A program made the translations under genes and the position numbers. The notes below the pieces were generated by a model. The model saw nothing but the letters and a program-made list of their open reading frames with translations. It searched no databases and had not been told where the DNA came from. A stretch of DNA of 64,000 bases from a bacterium (GTDB taxonomy: Bacteria; Acidobacteriota; Thermoanaerobaculia; Multivoradales; J023), in NCBI GenBank assembly GCA_024226315.1, contig JAAELT010000186.1, forward strand, positions 1 through 64,000. The letters are read 5' to 3'. This document shows, one piece after another, positions 36,009-46,102 of this stretch (within the stretch, counting starts at the first letter, position 1; the number at the start of each line of letters is the position of its first letter).

Positions 36009-36017
36009 GGGGGAGCG

Positions 36018-39000
36018 TCAGCTCGGCCCGTCGACCCGTTCCCGGACGATCTGCCAGCCGCCGTCTCGACGCGTCAGCTCGAGGGTCTTGCGCACGCTGT
36101 CGCTGTAGCCGGTCGCGCTGTAGGCCTGGTCGAAGCTCACCCGGGCACGGTGGGTGTCGATCAGCTCGGCGTCAAAAGCACTGAGCGTGACCTGCACGTC
36201 GCGGGCGCCGAGGATCTTCGTTCTGCGCTGTGCTTCCCATGCTGCGTGATCGAGCCGGTGGGGCGGACGGAACTCGGCCGCGTAGAAGCCGAGGTAGTCG
36301 TCGACCCGCTGCTCGGACCAGGCCCGGGCCCACGCTTTCGCCAGCTCCAGGGGCGGTCTCGCGGGGACCTGCGATGCAATGGGCGGTTGGGGCTGAAGTG
36401 CGGGTGCGGGTGTGGGTGCGGGTGCAGGGGGCTCGACGGGGAGAGCGCTCGGCTCCTGCACGTTCGGCTCCGCGACGACCGTCGCCGGTTTCGTGATCGG
36501 TGCCAGGGTTGTCGGCGCTTCGGACTGGGTGGCTCCCCTGGGCCAGAGCGCCAGCCCCCAGACCAGCACCGCGGCGATCGCGAGCAGAGCGTGGGCTCGC
36601 CATTTCTCGGCGCCGGCGGCCGCCGCGGCGGCTGCCGCTCCCCCGGGGGAGGGCGAGTGGAGAGCCGGCGGTAGCGCTTCCTGCGGTCGGGTCGGTTCGC
36701 CCTCGAGCTCTTCGGTCTTGGGCTCGGGTTCTGTCTCGGGCACCCGTGGAGCAGGGTCGGGAGGCTGGGCGGCCCGGAGTGGCTCGCTGGCCTTGGTGTC
36801 GGCGGGTTGCACCGCCGATGGCTCGGCGCTTTCCCGTGGCTCGTCGCTTTCGCCGATCACGGACTCGATCGTGGGCAGGAGCTCCGGCGCGGCATCTCCT
36901 CCAGCGGCGTCCTGCCTGGACAGGAGCTCGGAGATCGCGTCCGCCGAGAGCGGCTTCGAGAACAGGAAACCCTGCCCCACCGTGCAGCCTTCGGCCAGCA
37001 GCCCCTCGACTTCTGCGCGCTTTTCGATTCCCTCGGCGATGATCTGGGAGCCCATCTTGCGGGCGAGCGTGACGATGCCGCTGAACACGGAGGAGGAGGC
37101 ATGACAGCTGCCGATCTTGCGCACCAGGCTCTGGTGGACTTTCAGGCGGTCGAAGCGGAATCGCTGGAAATGCTCGAGCGCCGAGGCACCGCTGCCGAAA
37201 TTGTCGAGCGCGAGGGAGACCCCGAGCTCGCTCAAGCCCCGCAGAGTGTTCTCCAGATCCTGCGGCAGGCGCTCGAGCAGCCTTTCGTCGAGCTCCAGGA
37301 CCAGCAGCTCGGGCGCCAGCTCGTGCTCCTTCAAGGCCTTCAGGATGGTCTCGACGAATCGGGGGTCACGGCACTGCACCGGCGAGAGATTCACCGACAC
37401 GGGGACGCCGCGCCCGGACTCGAGCTGCCACTTCCTGGCCTGGGCGCAGGCTGATCGGGTCACCCAGCGTCCGATGGCCAGGATCTCGCCGGTGCTCTCG
37501 GCGATCGGGATGAAGCTGCTCGGGCCGATGACGCCACGCTCGGGGTGGTTCCACCGCACCAACGCCTCGACGCCGACGACCTTGCCGGTGTCGAGCGCCA
37601 CCTGTTGCTGATACTCGATGAACAGCTCGCCGCGATCGACGGCGCCGGTCAGGTCGCGGGTCAGGGCGAGGCGCTGCTGGACCTCCCGATCCATCTCGCG
37701 GCCGAAGAAACGTACGGCGTGACCGCCCCGGTTCTTGGCCTTGTAGAGCGCCAGGTCCGCCTGCCGGAGCAGGTCCTTGGTCTGGGCGTCCGCGGACGGA
37801 TAGACGGAGATGCCCAGGCTGCCGGTGACCCGTAGCTCCCGGCCTTCCACGACCACCGGTCGTGCCAGCTCCGACAGCAGCCGGCCGGCGAGCTCTGCGA
37901 CGTTGCGGACGTCGTGGAACTCCGAGAGGATGACCGCGAACTCGTCGCCGCCGATCCGCGCCAGGGTATCCACCTTGCGGATCAGCTTGGCCAGCCTCGC
38001 GGCGATGGCCTTGAGCAGCCCATCGCCGACCGCGTGGCCATAGGTGTCGTTGACGTACTTGAAGTCGTCCAGGTCGAGCAGCAGGAGCGCCAGCTTGTGG
38101 TCGAAGCGGTCAGCATGCGCCGCCGCGTGCTCGAGCCGCTCGTCGAACGAGAAGCGGTTGTACAGCTTGGTGAGGAAGTCCTTGCGGGCGAGCTGCAGCA
38201 GGTAGTGCTCCTCGCTCTGCCCATCCGGGATGGCCGGGGTCTCGGCGGACGGGAGCGGTGGTGTCGCCGGCTGGTCGGCGACCTGGATGATCGACCCCCC
38301 CGAGGCCGGTTCCGGCACTCGAATGTGAGCGGCCGGGACGTTGGTCGCCGGCACCGGCCCAGCGCTCACCACCTGTGGCACGGTGGCCGGCACTTCGGCC
38401 TCGGCCGCAGGCGAGTTGCCGGCTTGCGTCAAGGTGGTCGCCGGCAGGACCGGGGTCCACCTGGGTGTTCGGGTGGATCTGTCGCACAGCGCTTTGAAAG
38501 TCTGCACCAGCTCATCGACCGGCTGGGGCTTGGCGAACAGATAACCCTGCAGCTGGTCGTAGTCCTTCTCGAACAGGAACTGCCAGTGCTCCTCGGTCTC
38601 GACCCCCTCGGCCACCACCTTGAGGCCCAGGTGGTGAGACATGGCGACGATAGCGGTGACGATCGCCACCGAGGCCGAGTCGTCGGGGGTGCGCTTGATG
38701 AACGACTGGTCGACCTTGACGCAGGTGATCGGCAGAGTCCGCAGGTAGGACAGTGAAGTCTGTCCGGTGCCGAAGTCGTCGAGCGCCAGCTGGATGCCCT
38801 CGGAAACCAGCAGGTCGAACTGGGCCATGATCCTGCCCGCGTCGGGCAGGGTGCCACGCTCGCTCAGCTCGAGCTGCAGCAGGGCGGGCGGCAGGCCGCT
38901 GTCCTCGACGATCTCGAGGATCTGGCGGGCGAAGTCCTCCTGCTCGAGGAAGCGCATCGAGACGTTGAGCGACATCAGCAGCGGCGGGTGGCCCTCGTCC

Positions 39001-40418
39001 AGCCAGGCCTTGCCCTGGCGGCAGCCGGCGCGCAGCACCCAGCGGTCGATCTCGACGATCAGGTCCGACTCTTCGGCCACCGGCAGGAAATCGTTGGGCG
39101 GCACGAGGCCGCGGGTCGGGTGCTGCCAGCGCACCAGCCCCTCGACGCCCGTGGGCGCCGAGGTTCGGCTGTCGACCAGTAGCTGGTAGCAGAGGAAGAG
39201 CTCTTCTTTGTCGATGGCCTGCCGGATCTCTGCCTTGAGCTCGAGCTTCTTGAGCACCAGCTCGTTCATGAAGCCCTCGAAGAATGCGTGCGGCTGGCCC
39301 TTGCCCTGCTTGCAGTAGCGCATCGCGGTCTCGGCCTGCTGGACGAGCAGCTCCTCCTGGCCCTCGCTTTCCTCGACGTCGAGATTCGAAGTGTCGGCGA
39401 TGCCGATGCGCGCCGCCAGGCGGAACTGCCGCTTGCGGATGGTCAGGGGCTCAGCCAGCTTCTTGAGCAGCCGCTGGGCTACCGCGGCCGCGGCGTTGCG
39501 GTCGTGGACGCTGCTCAGCAGGATGGCGAACTGGTCCCCGTGCAGACGGGCGAAGGAGGTCATGGACCCCTCATCGCTGGCTTGCGACACCAGGTCGTCC
39601 TCGCGCAGACAGCCCTGCAGGCGCTTGGCGACGATCCGCAGCAGCTCATCGCCCAGGGAGCGGCCGATCAGGTCGTTGACGCCCTTGAAGTCGTCGATGT
39701 CGAGGTAGAGAACGGCGGAAGTGCCCGAGGAACGGTGGTTCTGCGACAGCACCCACTCGGTGGTGCTCAGGAACATCTCGCGATTGGGCAGCCCGGTGAT
39801 CGAATCGTAGTTGCGTAGCTGGAGCAGCTCGGTCGAGGCCTTGACCGCGCTGTCGCGCACCTGCTCGAGGTCGACGAGCTCGTGGTCGGAGAGAGCCCGG
39901 AACTTCTTGGCCATGCCGATCCAGCGCTGAATGCGGATCGGCAGGAACTTCCAGTTCACCGGCGGTGTGATGAAATCCGTGAAGTCCTCGGTCAGAACCT
40001 CGCGGACTTCGGCCGAGTCCGGGTGATCGGAGATCACCAGCACCGGGACCGTCTTGTCGGGGGTCAGCTCACGGATGCGGGCGACCAGATAAGCGGACTT
40101 CATGTCGTCCAGCTCCGGCTCGGTGAGGATCAGGTCCGGTTGCAGGCGCTCGACGGCGGTGAGCACGGCGTCGCCGTGGGTCTCGGCCTCGACCCGGAAG
40201 CCCGCCTTCTGCAAGATGGCGGCGCCGAAGGCGCGCTGCTGGAGCTTGCGGGTGGCGAACAGGACGACCGGGCCGGTGGTTTCTCCCGAGGGGAGTGCCG
40301 GGGCCGCATCCTCGCCGTCCTGCTCACGGTGTGGCGTGATGTCGATCGGCTCGACAGGGTCCGGCTGCTCCGGCTGCTCCGGCTGCTCGGCCCAGGCTGT
40401 CGATGCTACGAGTTTCAT
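36018..40418 (-). CDS. Pseudo-receiver, double GGDEF-EAL membrane protein with C-terminal NTF2-like domain
   Basis: 1466 aa from the ATG at 40418 (GGAGAGG upstream). Order: receiver-like domain (about 45-165) with Glu in place of the phospho-Asp (ILTEPELDD); GGDEF-1 (about 205-350) degenerate, HGDQF; EAL-1 (about 370-620) with EGL for EAL but DDFGTG and KVDQSF intact; a linker; GGDEF-2 (about 735-880) canonical RIGGDEF with an inhibitory RxxD (RKVD) five residues before it; EAL-2 (about 890-1150) with EAL but DNFGSG and KVHQSL, losing metal-binding Asp residues; a Pro/Glu-rich linker; one membrane helix (about 1278-1292); a Pro-rich stretch; and an NTF2/SnoaL-like domain (about 1350-1466) outside. 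Likely one working cyclase and possibly one phosphodiesterase. Confidence 0.9.
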   Translation of the reverse strand: MKLVASTAWAEQPEQPEQPDPVEPIDITPHREQDGEDAAPALPSGETTGPVVLFATRKLQQRAFGAAILQKAGFRVEAETHGDAVLTAVERLQPDLILTEPELDDMKSAYLVARIRELTPDKTVPVLVISDHPDSAEVREVLTEDFTDFITPPVNWKFLPIRIQRWIGMAKKFRALSDHELVDLEQVRDSAVKASTELLQLRNYDSITGLPNREMFLSTTEWVLSQNHRSSGTSAVLYLDIDDFKGVNDLIGRSLGDELLRIVAKRLQGCLREDDLVSQASDEGSMTSFARLHGDQFAILLSSVHDRNAAAAVAQRLLKKLAEPLTIRKRQFRLAARIGIADTSNLDVEESEGQEELLVQQAETAMRYCKQGKGQPHAFFEGFMNELVLKKLELKAEIRQAIDKEELFLCYQLLVDSRTSAPTGVEGLVRWQHPTRGLVPPNDFLPVAEESDLIVEIDRWVLRAGCRQGKAWLDEGHPPLLMSLNVSMRFLEQEDFARQILEIVEDSGLPPALLQLELSERGTLPDAGRIMAQFDLLVSEGIQLALDDFGTGQTSLSYLRTLPITCVKVDQSFIKRTPDDSASVAIVTAIVAMSHHLGLKVVAEGVETEEHWQFLFEKDYDQLQGYLFAKPQPVDELVQTFKALCDRSTRTPRWTPVLPATTLTQAGNSPAAEAEVPATVPQVVSAGPVPATNVPAAHIRVPEPASGGSIIQVADQPATPPLPSAETPAIPDGQSEEHYLLQLARKDFLTKLYNRFSFDERLEHAAAHADRFDHKLALLLLDLDDFKYVNDTYGHAVGDGLLKAIAARLAKLIRKVDTLARIGGDEFAVILSEFHDVRNVAELAGRLLSELARPVVVEGRELRVTGSLGISVYPSADAQTKDLLRQADLALYKAKNRGGHAVRFFGREMDREVQQRLALTRDLTGAVDRGELFIEYQQQVALDTGKVVGVEALVRWNHPERGVIGPSSFIPIAESTGEILAIGRWVTRSACAQARKWQLESGRGVPVSVNLSPVQCRDPRFVETILKALKEHELAPELLVLELDERLLERLPQDLENTLRGLSELGVSLALDNFGSGASALEHFQRFRFDRLKVHQSLVRKIGSCHASSSVFSGIVTLARKMGSQIIAEGIEKRAEVEGLLAEGCTVGQGFLFSKPLSADAISELLSRQDAAGGDAAPELLPTIESVIGESDEPRESAEPSAVQPADTKASEPLRAAQPPDPAPRVPETEPEPKTEELEGEPTRPQEALPPALHSPSPGGAAAAAAAAGAEKWRAHALLAIAAVLVWGLALWPRGATQSEAPTTLAPITKPATVVAEPNVQEPSALPVEPPAPAPTPAPALQPQPPIASQVPARPPLELAKAWARAWSEQRVDDYLGFYAAEFRPPHRLDHAAWEAQRRTKILGARDVQVTLSAFDAELIDTHRARVSFDQAYSATGYSDSVRKTLELTRRDGGWQIVRERVDGPS

Positions 40419-40512
40419 TTCGCCTCTCCTCCGCTGTCCCGCCGTGCGCACTCCTGCCGTTGTCCCACCCCGGCGGCACAAGGGTGCAGCACGGGCATTA
40501 CGGCCAGCATTA

Positions 40513-40545
40513 AGACTCCGGCCGGAGACGATCCGGCCGGTCTTC
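40513..40545 (-). terminator. Hairpin downstream of the ADOP permease gene
   Basis: CCGGCCGGA, 5-nt loop, TCCGGCCGG (40518-40540), extended by an AAGAC/GTCTT pairing with one small bulge. It lies 20 bp after the permease stop and in front of the cyclase gene. There is no clear U-tract, so factor-independent termination is only probable. Confidence 0.5.
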
Positions 40546-40564
40546 TCGAGGGTCTGCCGCGCGT

Positions 40565-43054
40565 CTATTCCTGGCGCAGGGCGATCGTCGGGTCGACCGC
40601 CCAGGCACGGCGCGCCGGCAGGTAGGCCGCGGCCGCCGCCGCCAGGACCAGGAGCCCGACCCCGGCGGCGAGAGTGAGCGGGTCCGTCGGCTCGATGCCG
40701 TGGAGCAGGCCGCGCATCAATCCCGCCAGCGCGAACGAGACCGCCAGCCCGCCGATGAGCCCGAGCACCACGGAGGCGAGGGAGCGTCCGAGGATCAACC
40801 GACCGATGTCGCTCCTGCGCGCGCCGATCGCCACGCGGATGCCGATCTCCCGCGTGCGGCTCGAAACCGCCAGGCTGACGACGCTCCAGATGCCTACCGC
40901 GGACAGCGCCAGTCCGAGGAAGGCCAGCAGCGAGAACATCTCGGCATTCATGCGGTGGGTGTAGAGGAATCCCTGGACGACGTCGCGGTAGGCGACGACG
41001 TTGATGATCGCCAGATAGGGCTCGTAGTCGCGCAGCCAGCGGTACAGCTGTGGCACCGCGGCGCGCGGATCGCCGTGGGCGGCGATCAGCAGGGCGCTAC
41101 CGGTGGGGTAGCGGTGCTGGGGATAGGAGAAGTAGACGGTGGGCGGCGGCTCGGCGAACAGGTCCTGCGTCTTGGTGTCGCGCGCGATGCCGACGATCGC
41201 GTACTCTCGCGCCGCTTCGCCGTCCGGGTCGGGTCGCCGGAGGCTCTTGCCGATGGCATTCGTGCCGGGGAAATAGCGTCGCGCCAGCGCTTCGTTGACC
41301 ACGGCGACGTCGCGGGATCCCTCGACGTCCGTCTCCGTGAAGGCACGCCCCTGCCGGACGTCGATATCGAGCGCGTCGAAGAATCCTGGGATGACGTTGG
41401 AAAAGACCAGCGATATGGGCTCGTCGTGTCCGTCGAGCAGCAGGTCGGTGGAGGCGTGCGGCGAGAGGACGGGATAGTCCGCCACCGTGGCCGAGCGCAC
41501 CCAGGGCTGCTCGTCGAGCCGTGCGGCGAGGTCGCGGAAGAAAAGGTCGCGCTCGGCGACCTCGAGGTCCGTGCTGCTGGTCGAGATGTGGGTGACCACC
41601 ATGCTCTCGACCGGGATTCCGGGGTCCAGATCGCCGACGCTACGCAGCGTGCGGAGCACCAGCCCGGCGACCACCAGCAGCACCACCGACAGGGCGACCT
41701 GGGTGGAAACCAGCAGGTCGCGCATCCCCGGGATTCTCCGCCCCCAGATCCGCCCCTTGGTGGCGGCGGAAGCGTTCCCCCAGAGGGGGACAAACGAAGA
41801 ATCGGCGGACTTGAGCGTGGTCAACAGGTCGCGGCTGCGGGCCTTGAACGCCGGCATCAGGCCCGCCAGCACGCCCGTGACGAGGGCGACGGCGAGCGCG
41901 AACGCCACCACCCGCAGGTCGACCGCGGCCTCGCGCGCGACGTTCTCCCCCCACACGCTCGGCCGCGCGAAGTACGCTCCCAGCCGCGCGGCGGCCGGGC
42001 CCGCCAGCACCAGCGCCGCGACCCCCGCGAGAGACGAGAGCACGACGTTCTCGATCAGCACCTGGCGCACCAGCCGTCCCGGGGACGCCCCCAGCGCCGC
42101 CCGCACCGACATCTCACGCTGGCGCTTCACCGCCACCGACAGAATCAGGTTGGCGACGTTGGCGCAGACCAAGAGCAGCAGGGCGCCGGCGGCCGCCATC
42201 ATCAACCGCACGGTGGACCACTCGTCGAGCCGCGAGCGCGGGTCGATCCAGGTGGCGGCGTCCAGGTCGAGCCGCCGTGATGCCTGCTCGCGGGGATGCA
42301 GCTCGTCCAGGCCCGAGGCGATCGCCGCCAGCTCCGCCCGCCCCTGCTCCTCGCGGACGCCATCGCGCAGCCGGCCGTAGACGCGCACCAGCGGCACGTC
42401 GCGGTTCTCGGCCTGCGTCGCAAAGCGCTTGTACCTGTCCCTGAACGGCGCGATCGGGATCCACACCTCGGGCCTGAAGTCCGACGCCGAGCCCAGGAAC
42501 GCCGGCGACGCCACCCCCACCACGGTGAACGGCCGGTAGTTCAGGTAGATGGTGGTGCCGATCGCCGACTCGTCACCGCTGAAGCTGCGCTGCCACCACC
42601 GGTACGAGATCACCGCCACCGGGTCCGCCCCCGGACGGTCGTCGTCGGCGAGGAGGCCACGGCCGGCCACCGTCTCGACCCCGAGCACCGAGAACGCCTC
42701 GCCCGACACCGCCTCCAGGAACGCCACCTCGGTCATCGATTCCAGACGCACGCTGGCCGCGTGATAGGGCCGCACTGCCGCCACCCCTTCGAACGCCTCG
42801 GTGCTGGCCGCGTAATCCAGGAAATCCAGGTACGAAAGGTCCTGGTAGGCGTCCTCCGCCTCCACCTCGAACAGACGCACCAGCCCGTCGTCGTCCACTC
42901 CCGGGAACGGCTGGTAGAAGCCGTTCACATAGGTGAACACCGCGATGGCCGCCGCCAGACCGATCGCCAGGATGCTCACCGCCACCAGGGTGGACCAGGG
43001 CCGGCTCCTGAATCCGCGAAGCGTAGTGCGCAAATCGTGCCCGAGATCGAACAT
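40565..43054 (-). CDS. ADOP-type MacB/FtsX orphan permease
   Basis: 829 aa. It opens FDLGHDLRTTLRGFRSRPWS, the standard start of the acidobacterial duplicated orphan permease family. Two MacB periplasmic-core plus FtsX units are arranged in tandem. The first FtsX helices sit at about 20-42 and 275-395 (NVANLILSVAVKRQREMSVR then AALGASPGRLVRQVL). The second unit runs from about 440 to the end with RTREIGIRVAIGARRSDIGR. No ATPase gene is adjacent, as usual for this family. It probably exports or extracts hydrophobic substrates with a MacB/LolD-like ATPase from elsewhere. It strongly suggests an Acidobacteria-like host. Confidence 0.92.
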   Translation of the reverse strand: MFDLGHDLRTTLRGFRSRPWSTLVAVSILAIGLAAAIAVFTYVNGFYQPFPGVDDDGLVRLFEVEAEDAYQDLSYLDFLDYAASTEAFEGVAAVRPYHAASVRLESMTEVAFLEAVSGEAFSVLGVETVAGRGLLADDDRPGADPVAVISYRWWQRSFSGDESAIGTTIYLNYRPFTVVGVASPAFLGSASDFRPEVWIPIAPFRDRYKRFATQAENRDVPLVRVYGRLRDGVREEQGRAELAAIASGLDELHPREQASRRLDLDAATWIDPRSRLDEWSTVRLMMAAAGALLLLVCANVANLILSVAVKRQREMSVRAALGASPGRLVRQVLIENVVLSSLAGVAALVLAGPAAARLGAYFARPSVWGENVAREAAVDLRVVAFALAVALVTGVLAGLMPAFKARSRDLLTTLKSADSSFVPLWGNASAATKGRIWGRRIPGMRDLLVSTQVALSVVLLVVAGLVLRTLRSVGDLDPGIPVESMVVTHISTSSTDLEVAERDLFFRDLAARLDEQPWVRSATVADYPVLSPHASTDLLLDGHDEPISLVFSNVIPGFFDALDIDVRQGRAFTETDVEGSRDVAVVNEALARRYFPGTNAIGKSLRRPDPDGEAAREYAIVGIARDTKTQDLFAEPPPTVYFSYPQHRYPTGSALLIAAHGDPRAAVPQLYRWLRDYEPYLAIINVVAYRDVVQGFLYTHRMNAEMFSLLAFLGLALSAVGIWSVVSLAVSSRTREIGIRVAIGARRSDIGRLILGRSLASVVLGLIGGLAVSFALAGLMRGLLHGIEPTDPLTLAAGVGLLVLAAAAAAYLPARRAWAVDPTIALRQE

Positions 43055-43409
43055 GTGTCAGCTCCAGTAGGTTGTGGACTTGCCATTGGTACGCGCAAAG
43101 ATCGTTCAGGTTCCCGTCCGCGCCCCGCAAGGGGCGAGACGAACGTAGCCCGGGGTGTTTCAACCCCGGGACGCGGCCGCGCCCCGTGAGGGGCGAGACA
43201 AACGTAGCCCGGGGTTTCAACCCCGGGACGCGGCCGGCCCACCAAATATCCCCGTCCCGGAGGGACGGCACCTTCGCTCCGGCTCGGGTGGGTTGCACCC
43301 CTTCAGGGTGCGGATCCAATCGATTCGCTCGTCTCCCCGCGGTTGAAACCGCGGGCTACTCCTGTGATGCCCCGACGGGGCATTCGGAGTTGGTTCACGG
43401 CCGGCCCAA
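43055..43409. other. Hairpin-cluster intergenic region
   Basis: 355 bp without a gene, between the ADOP start and the sdhB stop. At least six GC hairpins follow each other: two in each copy of the tandem repeat at 43118-43233, then CCGTCCC-GGA-GGGACGG near 43252-43268, GCACCCC-ttca-GGGTGC near 43295-43312, CCGCGG-ttgaaa-CCGCGG near 43337-43354, and GCCCC-ga-CGGGGC near 43370-43383. The motif GTAGCCCGGGGTTTCAACCC occurs in many Planctomycetes/Acidobacteria-like genomes as I recall. Confidence 0.7.
43118..43233. repeat. Tandem repeat of two 57-59 bp double-hairpin units
   Basis: Units at 43118-43176 and 43177-43233 are nearly identical. Each contains GCCCCG-NN-AGGGGC followed by CCCGGGG-T-ttt-CAACCCCGGG and ends GACGCGG. 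They differ by a few bases and a 2-bp indel in the second loop. The loops vary while the stems are kept, which suggests selection on structure. Confidence 0.85.
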
Positions 43410-44159
43410 TCACTCCCGGGAGAACAACGTCGCCTTCACGAACTCCCAGTTCATCCGCGCGATGTGCTCCATCGACACGTGCTTCGGGCACTCGGCCTCG
43501 CACGCCCCGGTGTTGGTGCAGCCGCCGAAGCCCTCGGCGTCCATCTGGGCGACCGTGCCGCGCACCCGCTCCACCGCCTCGACCCGTCCCTGGGGCAGCA
43601 GGCTCAGGTGCGAGACCTTGGCGGCGACGAAGAGCATGGCGGAGGAGTTCTTGCACACCGCCGCGCAGGCGCCGCAGCCGATGCAGGCGGCGGCGTCGAA
43701 GGCGCGCTCGGCGTCGGCACGGCGCACCGGGATGGAGTTGGCCTCGGGCGCGGTACCGGCGTTGACCGAGACGAAGCCGCCGGCCTGGATGACGCGGTCG
43801 AAGGCGCTCCGGTCGACCACCAGATCGCGGATCACCGGAAAGGCGTCGACGCGCCAGGGCTCGACGTGGATGGTGGCGCCGTCCTCGAAGCTGCGCATGT
43901 GCAGCTGGCAGGTGGTGATGCCGGTGAGGGGACCGTGCGGTCGGCCGTCGATGAACATACCGCAGGTGCCGCAGATGCCCTCGCGGCAATCGTGGTCGAA
44001 GGCGATCGCCGTCTCGCCGTTCGCGATCAACTGCTCGTTGAGCACGTCGAGTGTCTCGAGCAGCGACATGTCGGGCGAGATGCCGGTGAGCTCGTAGTCT
44101 TCCATGCGCCCCGCGGCCTCGGGGCCGTCCTGGCGCCAGATCTTGAACTTCAGGTCCAT
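43410..44159 (-). CDS. sdhB: Succinate dehydrogenase/fumarate reductase iron-sulfur subunit
   Basis: 249 aa from the ATG at 44159. The N-terminal [2Fe-2S] ferredoxin domain has [20 protein letters not shown] with the ligating cysteines, and a further Cys in GITTCQLHM. The C-terminal domain has [17 protein letters not shown] (4Fe-4S) and [20 protein letters not shown] (3Fe-4S/4Fe-4S). It transfers electrons between the flavoprotein and the membrane cytochrome b. Last gene of the cytochrome-flavoprotein-FeS operon, 23 bp after the flavoprotein gene. The sequence cannot say whether the complex works as dehydrogenase or reductase. Confidence 0.95.
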   Translation of the reverse strand: MDLKFKIWRQDGPEAAGRMEDYELTGISPDMSLLETLDVLNEQLIANGETAIAFDHDCREGICGTCGMFIDGRPHGPLTGITTCQLHMRSFEDGATIHVEPWRVDAFPVIRDLVVDRSAFDRVIQAGGFVSVNAGTAPEANSIPVRRADAERAFDAAACIGCGACAAVCKNSSAMLFVAAKVSHLSLLPQGRVEAVERVRGTVAQMDAEGFGGCTNTGACEAECPKHVSMEHIARMNWEFVKATLFSRE

Positions 44160-44182
44160 GCTCGCTCCGGTCGTCCGCGTTC

Positions 44183-46099
44183 CTATTTGTAGCTCCTCAC
44201 CGCCAGCTCGACGTTCGCGAACTCCAGGTGCTCCTTGTTGAGCTTCGGCGGCTCGCCGTCGCCCTGGTGCTCCCACACAGAGACGTACTTGTACTCCTCG
44301 TCGTTACGCAGCGCCTCGCCGTCCTCGGTCTGGTACTCTTCGCGGAAATGGGCGCCGCAGGACTCCTCGCGGTCGAGCGCGTCGTGGCAGATGAGCTCCG
44401 CCAGCTCCAGGAAGTCGGCCACGCGGCCGGCGCGCTCGAGCTCGGGGTTGAGGGTGTCGGCGCGTCCGGTGACCCGCACGTTGCGCCAGAAGTCCTCCCG
44501 CAATGCACGCAGGTCGGTGATCGCGCTCTCCAGGCCCTTGGCGCTCCGCACCATGCCGCAACGGTCCCACAGGATGCCGCCGAGCTGCTTGTGGAAGCGT
44601 CGCGGGCTGGTGGTGCCGCCGACCCCGAGCAGACGGTCGAGGCGCTCGCGCACGCCGCGCTCGGCCTCGTCGAACGCCGGCGTGTCGGTGGCGACCGGAC
44701 CGGTGCGAATGTCGTCGGCCAGGTAGTCGCCCAGGGTGTAGGGGATCACGAAATAGCCGTCGACGCAGGCCTGCAGCAGCGAGTTGGCGCCCAGGCGGTT
44801 GGCGCCGTGGTCGGCGAAGTTGCACTCGCCGATGGCATACAGCCCGGGGATCGTAGTCATCAGGTCGTAGTCCACCCACAGCCCGCCCATGGTGAAGTGG
44901 GCCGCCGGGTAGATGCGCATCGGCACCTCGTACGGGTCCTCGCCGGTGATCGTCAGGTACATCTCGAACAGGTTGCCGTAGCGCGAGGCGATGGTGTCGC
45001 GGCCGTCGCGCGCCAGCGCGTCTTTGAAATCGAGATACACGCCGAGGCCGGTGGGGCCCACTCCGTGGCCGGCGTCGCACACCTCCTTGGCGGCGCGCGA
45101 GGAGACGTCGCGCGGCGCCAGGTTGCCGTAGGACGGGTACTTGCGTTCCAGGTAGTAGTCCCGCTCGCCTTCCGGGATGTCGCCGGGCGGCCGATTGTCG
45201 CCCAACGCCTTCGGCACCCAGATACGGCCGTCGTTGCGCAGCGACTCTGACATCAACGTCAGCTTCGACTGGTGCTCGCCGGCCGCCGGGATGCAGGTCG
45301 GGTGGATCTGGGTGAAGCTCGGGCTGGCGATGCACGCCCCCCGTTTGTACGCCTTCCAGGCGGCCGAGGCGTTGCACCCCAGCGCCAGGGTGGAGAGGTA
45401 ATAGGCGGTGCCGTAGCCGCCGGTGGCCAGCACCACCGCGTGGGCCGAGTGACGCTCGAGCTCGCCGGTCGCCAGGTTGCGGGCGACGATGCCCCGCGCC
45501 TTGCCGTCGATCAGCACCAGGTCGAGCATCTCGCGGCGTGGCAGCATCGTCACCCGGCCCTTGGCCACCTGGCGGGAGAGCGCCGAGTAGGAGCCCAGCA
45601 GCAGCTGTTGGCCGGTCTGTCCCCGGGCATAGAACGTGCGCTGCACCTGCACGCCGCCAAACGAGCGGTTGGCCAGCAGCCCACCATACTCGCGCGCGAA
45701 CGGCACCCCCTGGGCGACGCACTGGTCGATGATCGACACCGACAGCTCGGACAGGCGGTAGACGTTGGCCTCGCGCGAGCGGTAGTCGCCGCCCTTGATG
45801 GTGTCGAAGAACAGGCGGTACACGTTGTCGCCGTCGTTCTGGTAGTTCTTTGCCGCGTTGATGCCGCCCTGGGCGGCAACCGAGTGGGCGCGGCGTGGGC
45901 TGTCCTGGAAGCAGAAGCACTTGACGCTGTAGCCGAGCTCACCCAGCGACGCCGCGGCCGACGCCCCGGCCAGCCCCGAGCCGACCACGATGACGTCGAC
46001 CCGCCGTTTGTTGGCCGGGTTGATCAGCCGGATCTTCGACTTGTACAGCGACCACTTCTCGGCGAGCGGTCCTTCGGGGATCCTGGCGTCGAGCAACAT
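44183..46099 (-). CDS. sdhA: Succinate dehydrogenase/fumarate reductase flavoprotein subunit
   Basis: 638 aa. The FAD-binding Rossmann start is [20 protein letters not shown]. The covalent-FAD region is [20 protein letters not shown], with the His preceding SVAAQGG. Substrate-site elements are [43 protein letters not shown] then [20 protein letters not shown]. The C-terminal helical domain ends near ...[18 protein letters not shown]. Length and sequence style fit the B-type (Bacteroides/Bacillus-like) enzymes with a single cytochrome subunit. It lies 3 bp after the cytochrome gene. Confidence 0.96.
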   Translation of the reverse strand: MLLDARIPEGPLAEKWSLYKSKIRLINPANKRRVDVIVVGSGLAGASAAASLGELGYSVKCFCFQDSPRRAHSVAAQGGINAAKNYQNDGDNVYRLFFDTIKGGDYRSREANVYRLSELSVSIIDQCVAQGVPFAREYGGLLANRSFGGVQVQRTFYARGQTGQQLLLGSYSALSRQVAKGRVTMLPRREMLDLVLIDGKARGIVARNLATGELERHSAHAVVLATGGYGTAYYLSTLALGCNASAAWKAYKRGACIASPSFTQIHPTCIPAAGEHQSKLTLMSESLRNDGRIWVPKALGDNRPPGDIPEGERDYYLERKYPSYGNLAPRDVSSRAAKEVCDAGHGVGPTGLGVYLDFKDALARDGRDTIASRYGNLFEMYLTITGEDPYEVPMRIYPAAHFTMGGLWVDYDLMTTIPGLYAIGECNFADHGANRLGANSLLQACVDGYFVIPYTLGDYLADDIRTGPVATDTPAFDEAERGVRERLDRLLGVGGTTSPRRFHKQLGGILWDRCGMVRSAKGLESAITDLRALREDFWRNVRVTGRADTLNPELERAGRVADFLELAELICHDALDREESCGAHFREEYQTEDGEALRNDEEYKYVSVWEHQGDGEPPKLNKEHLEFANVELAVRSYK

Positions 46100-46102
46100 G
46101 AC

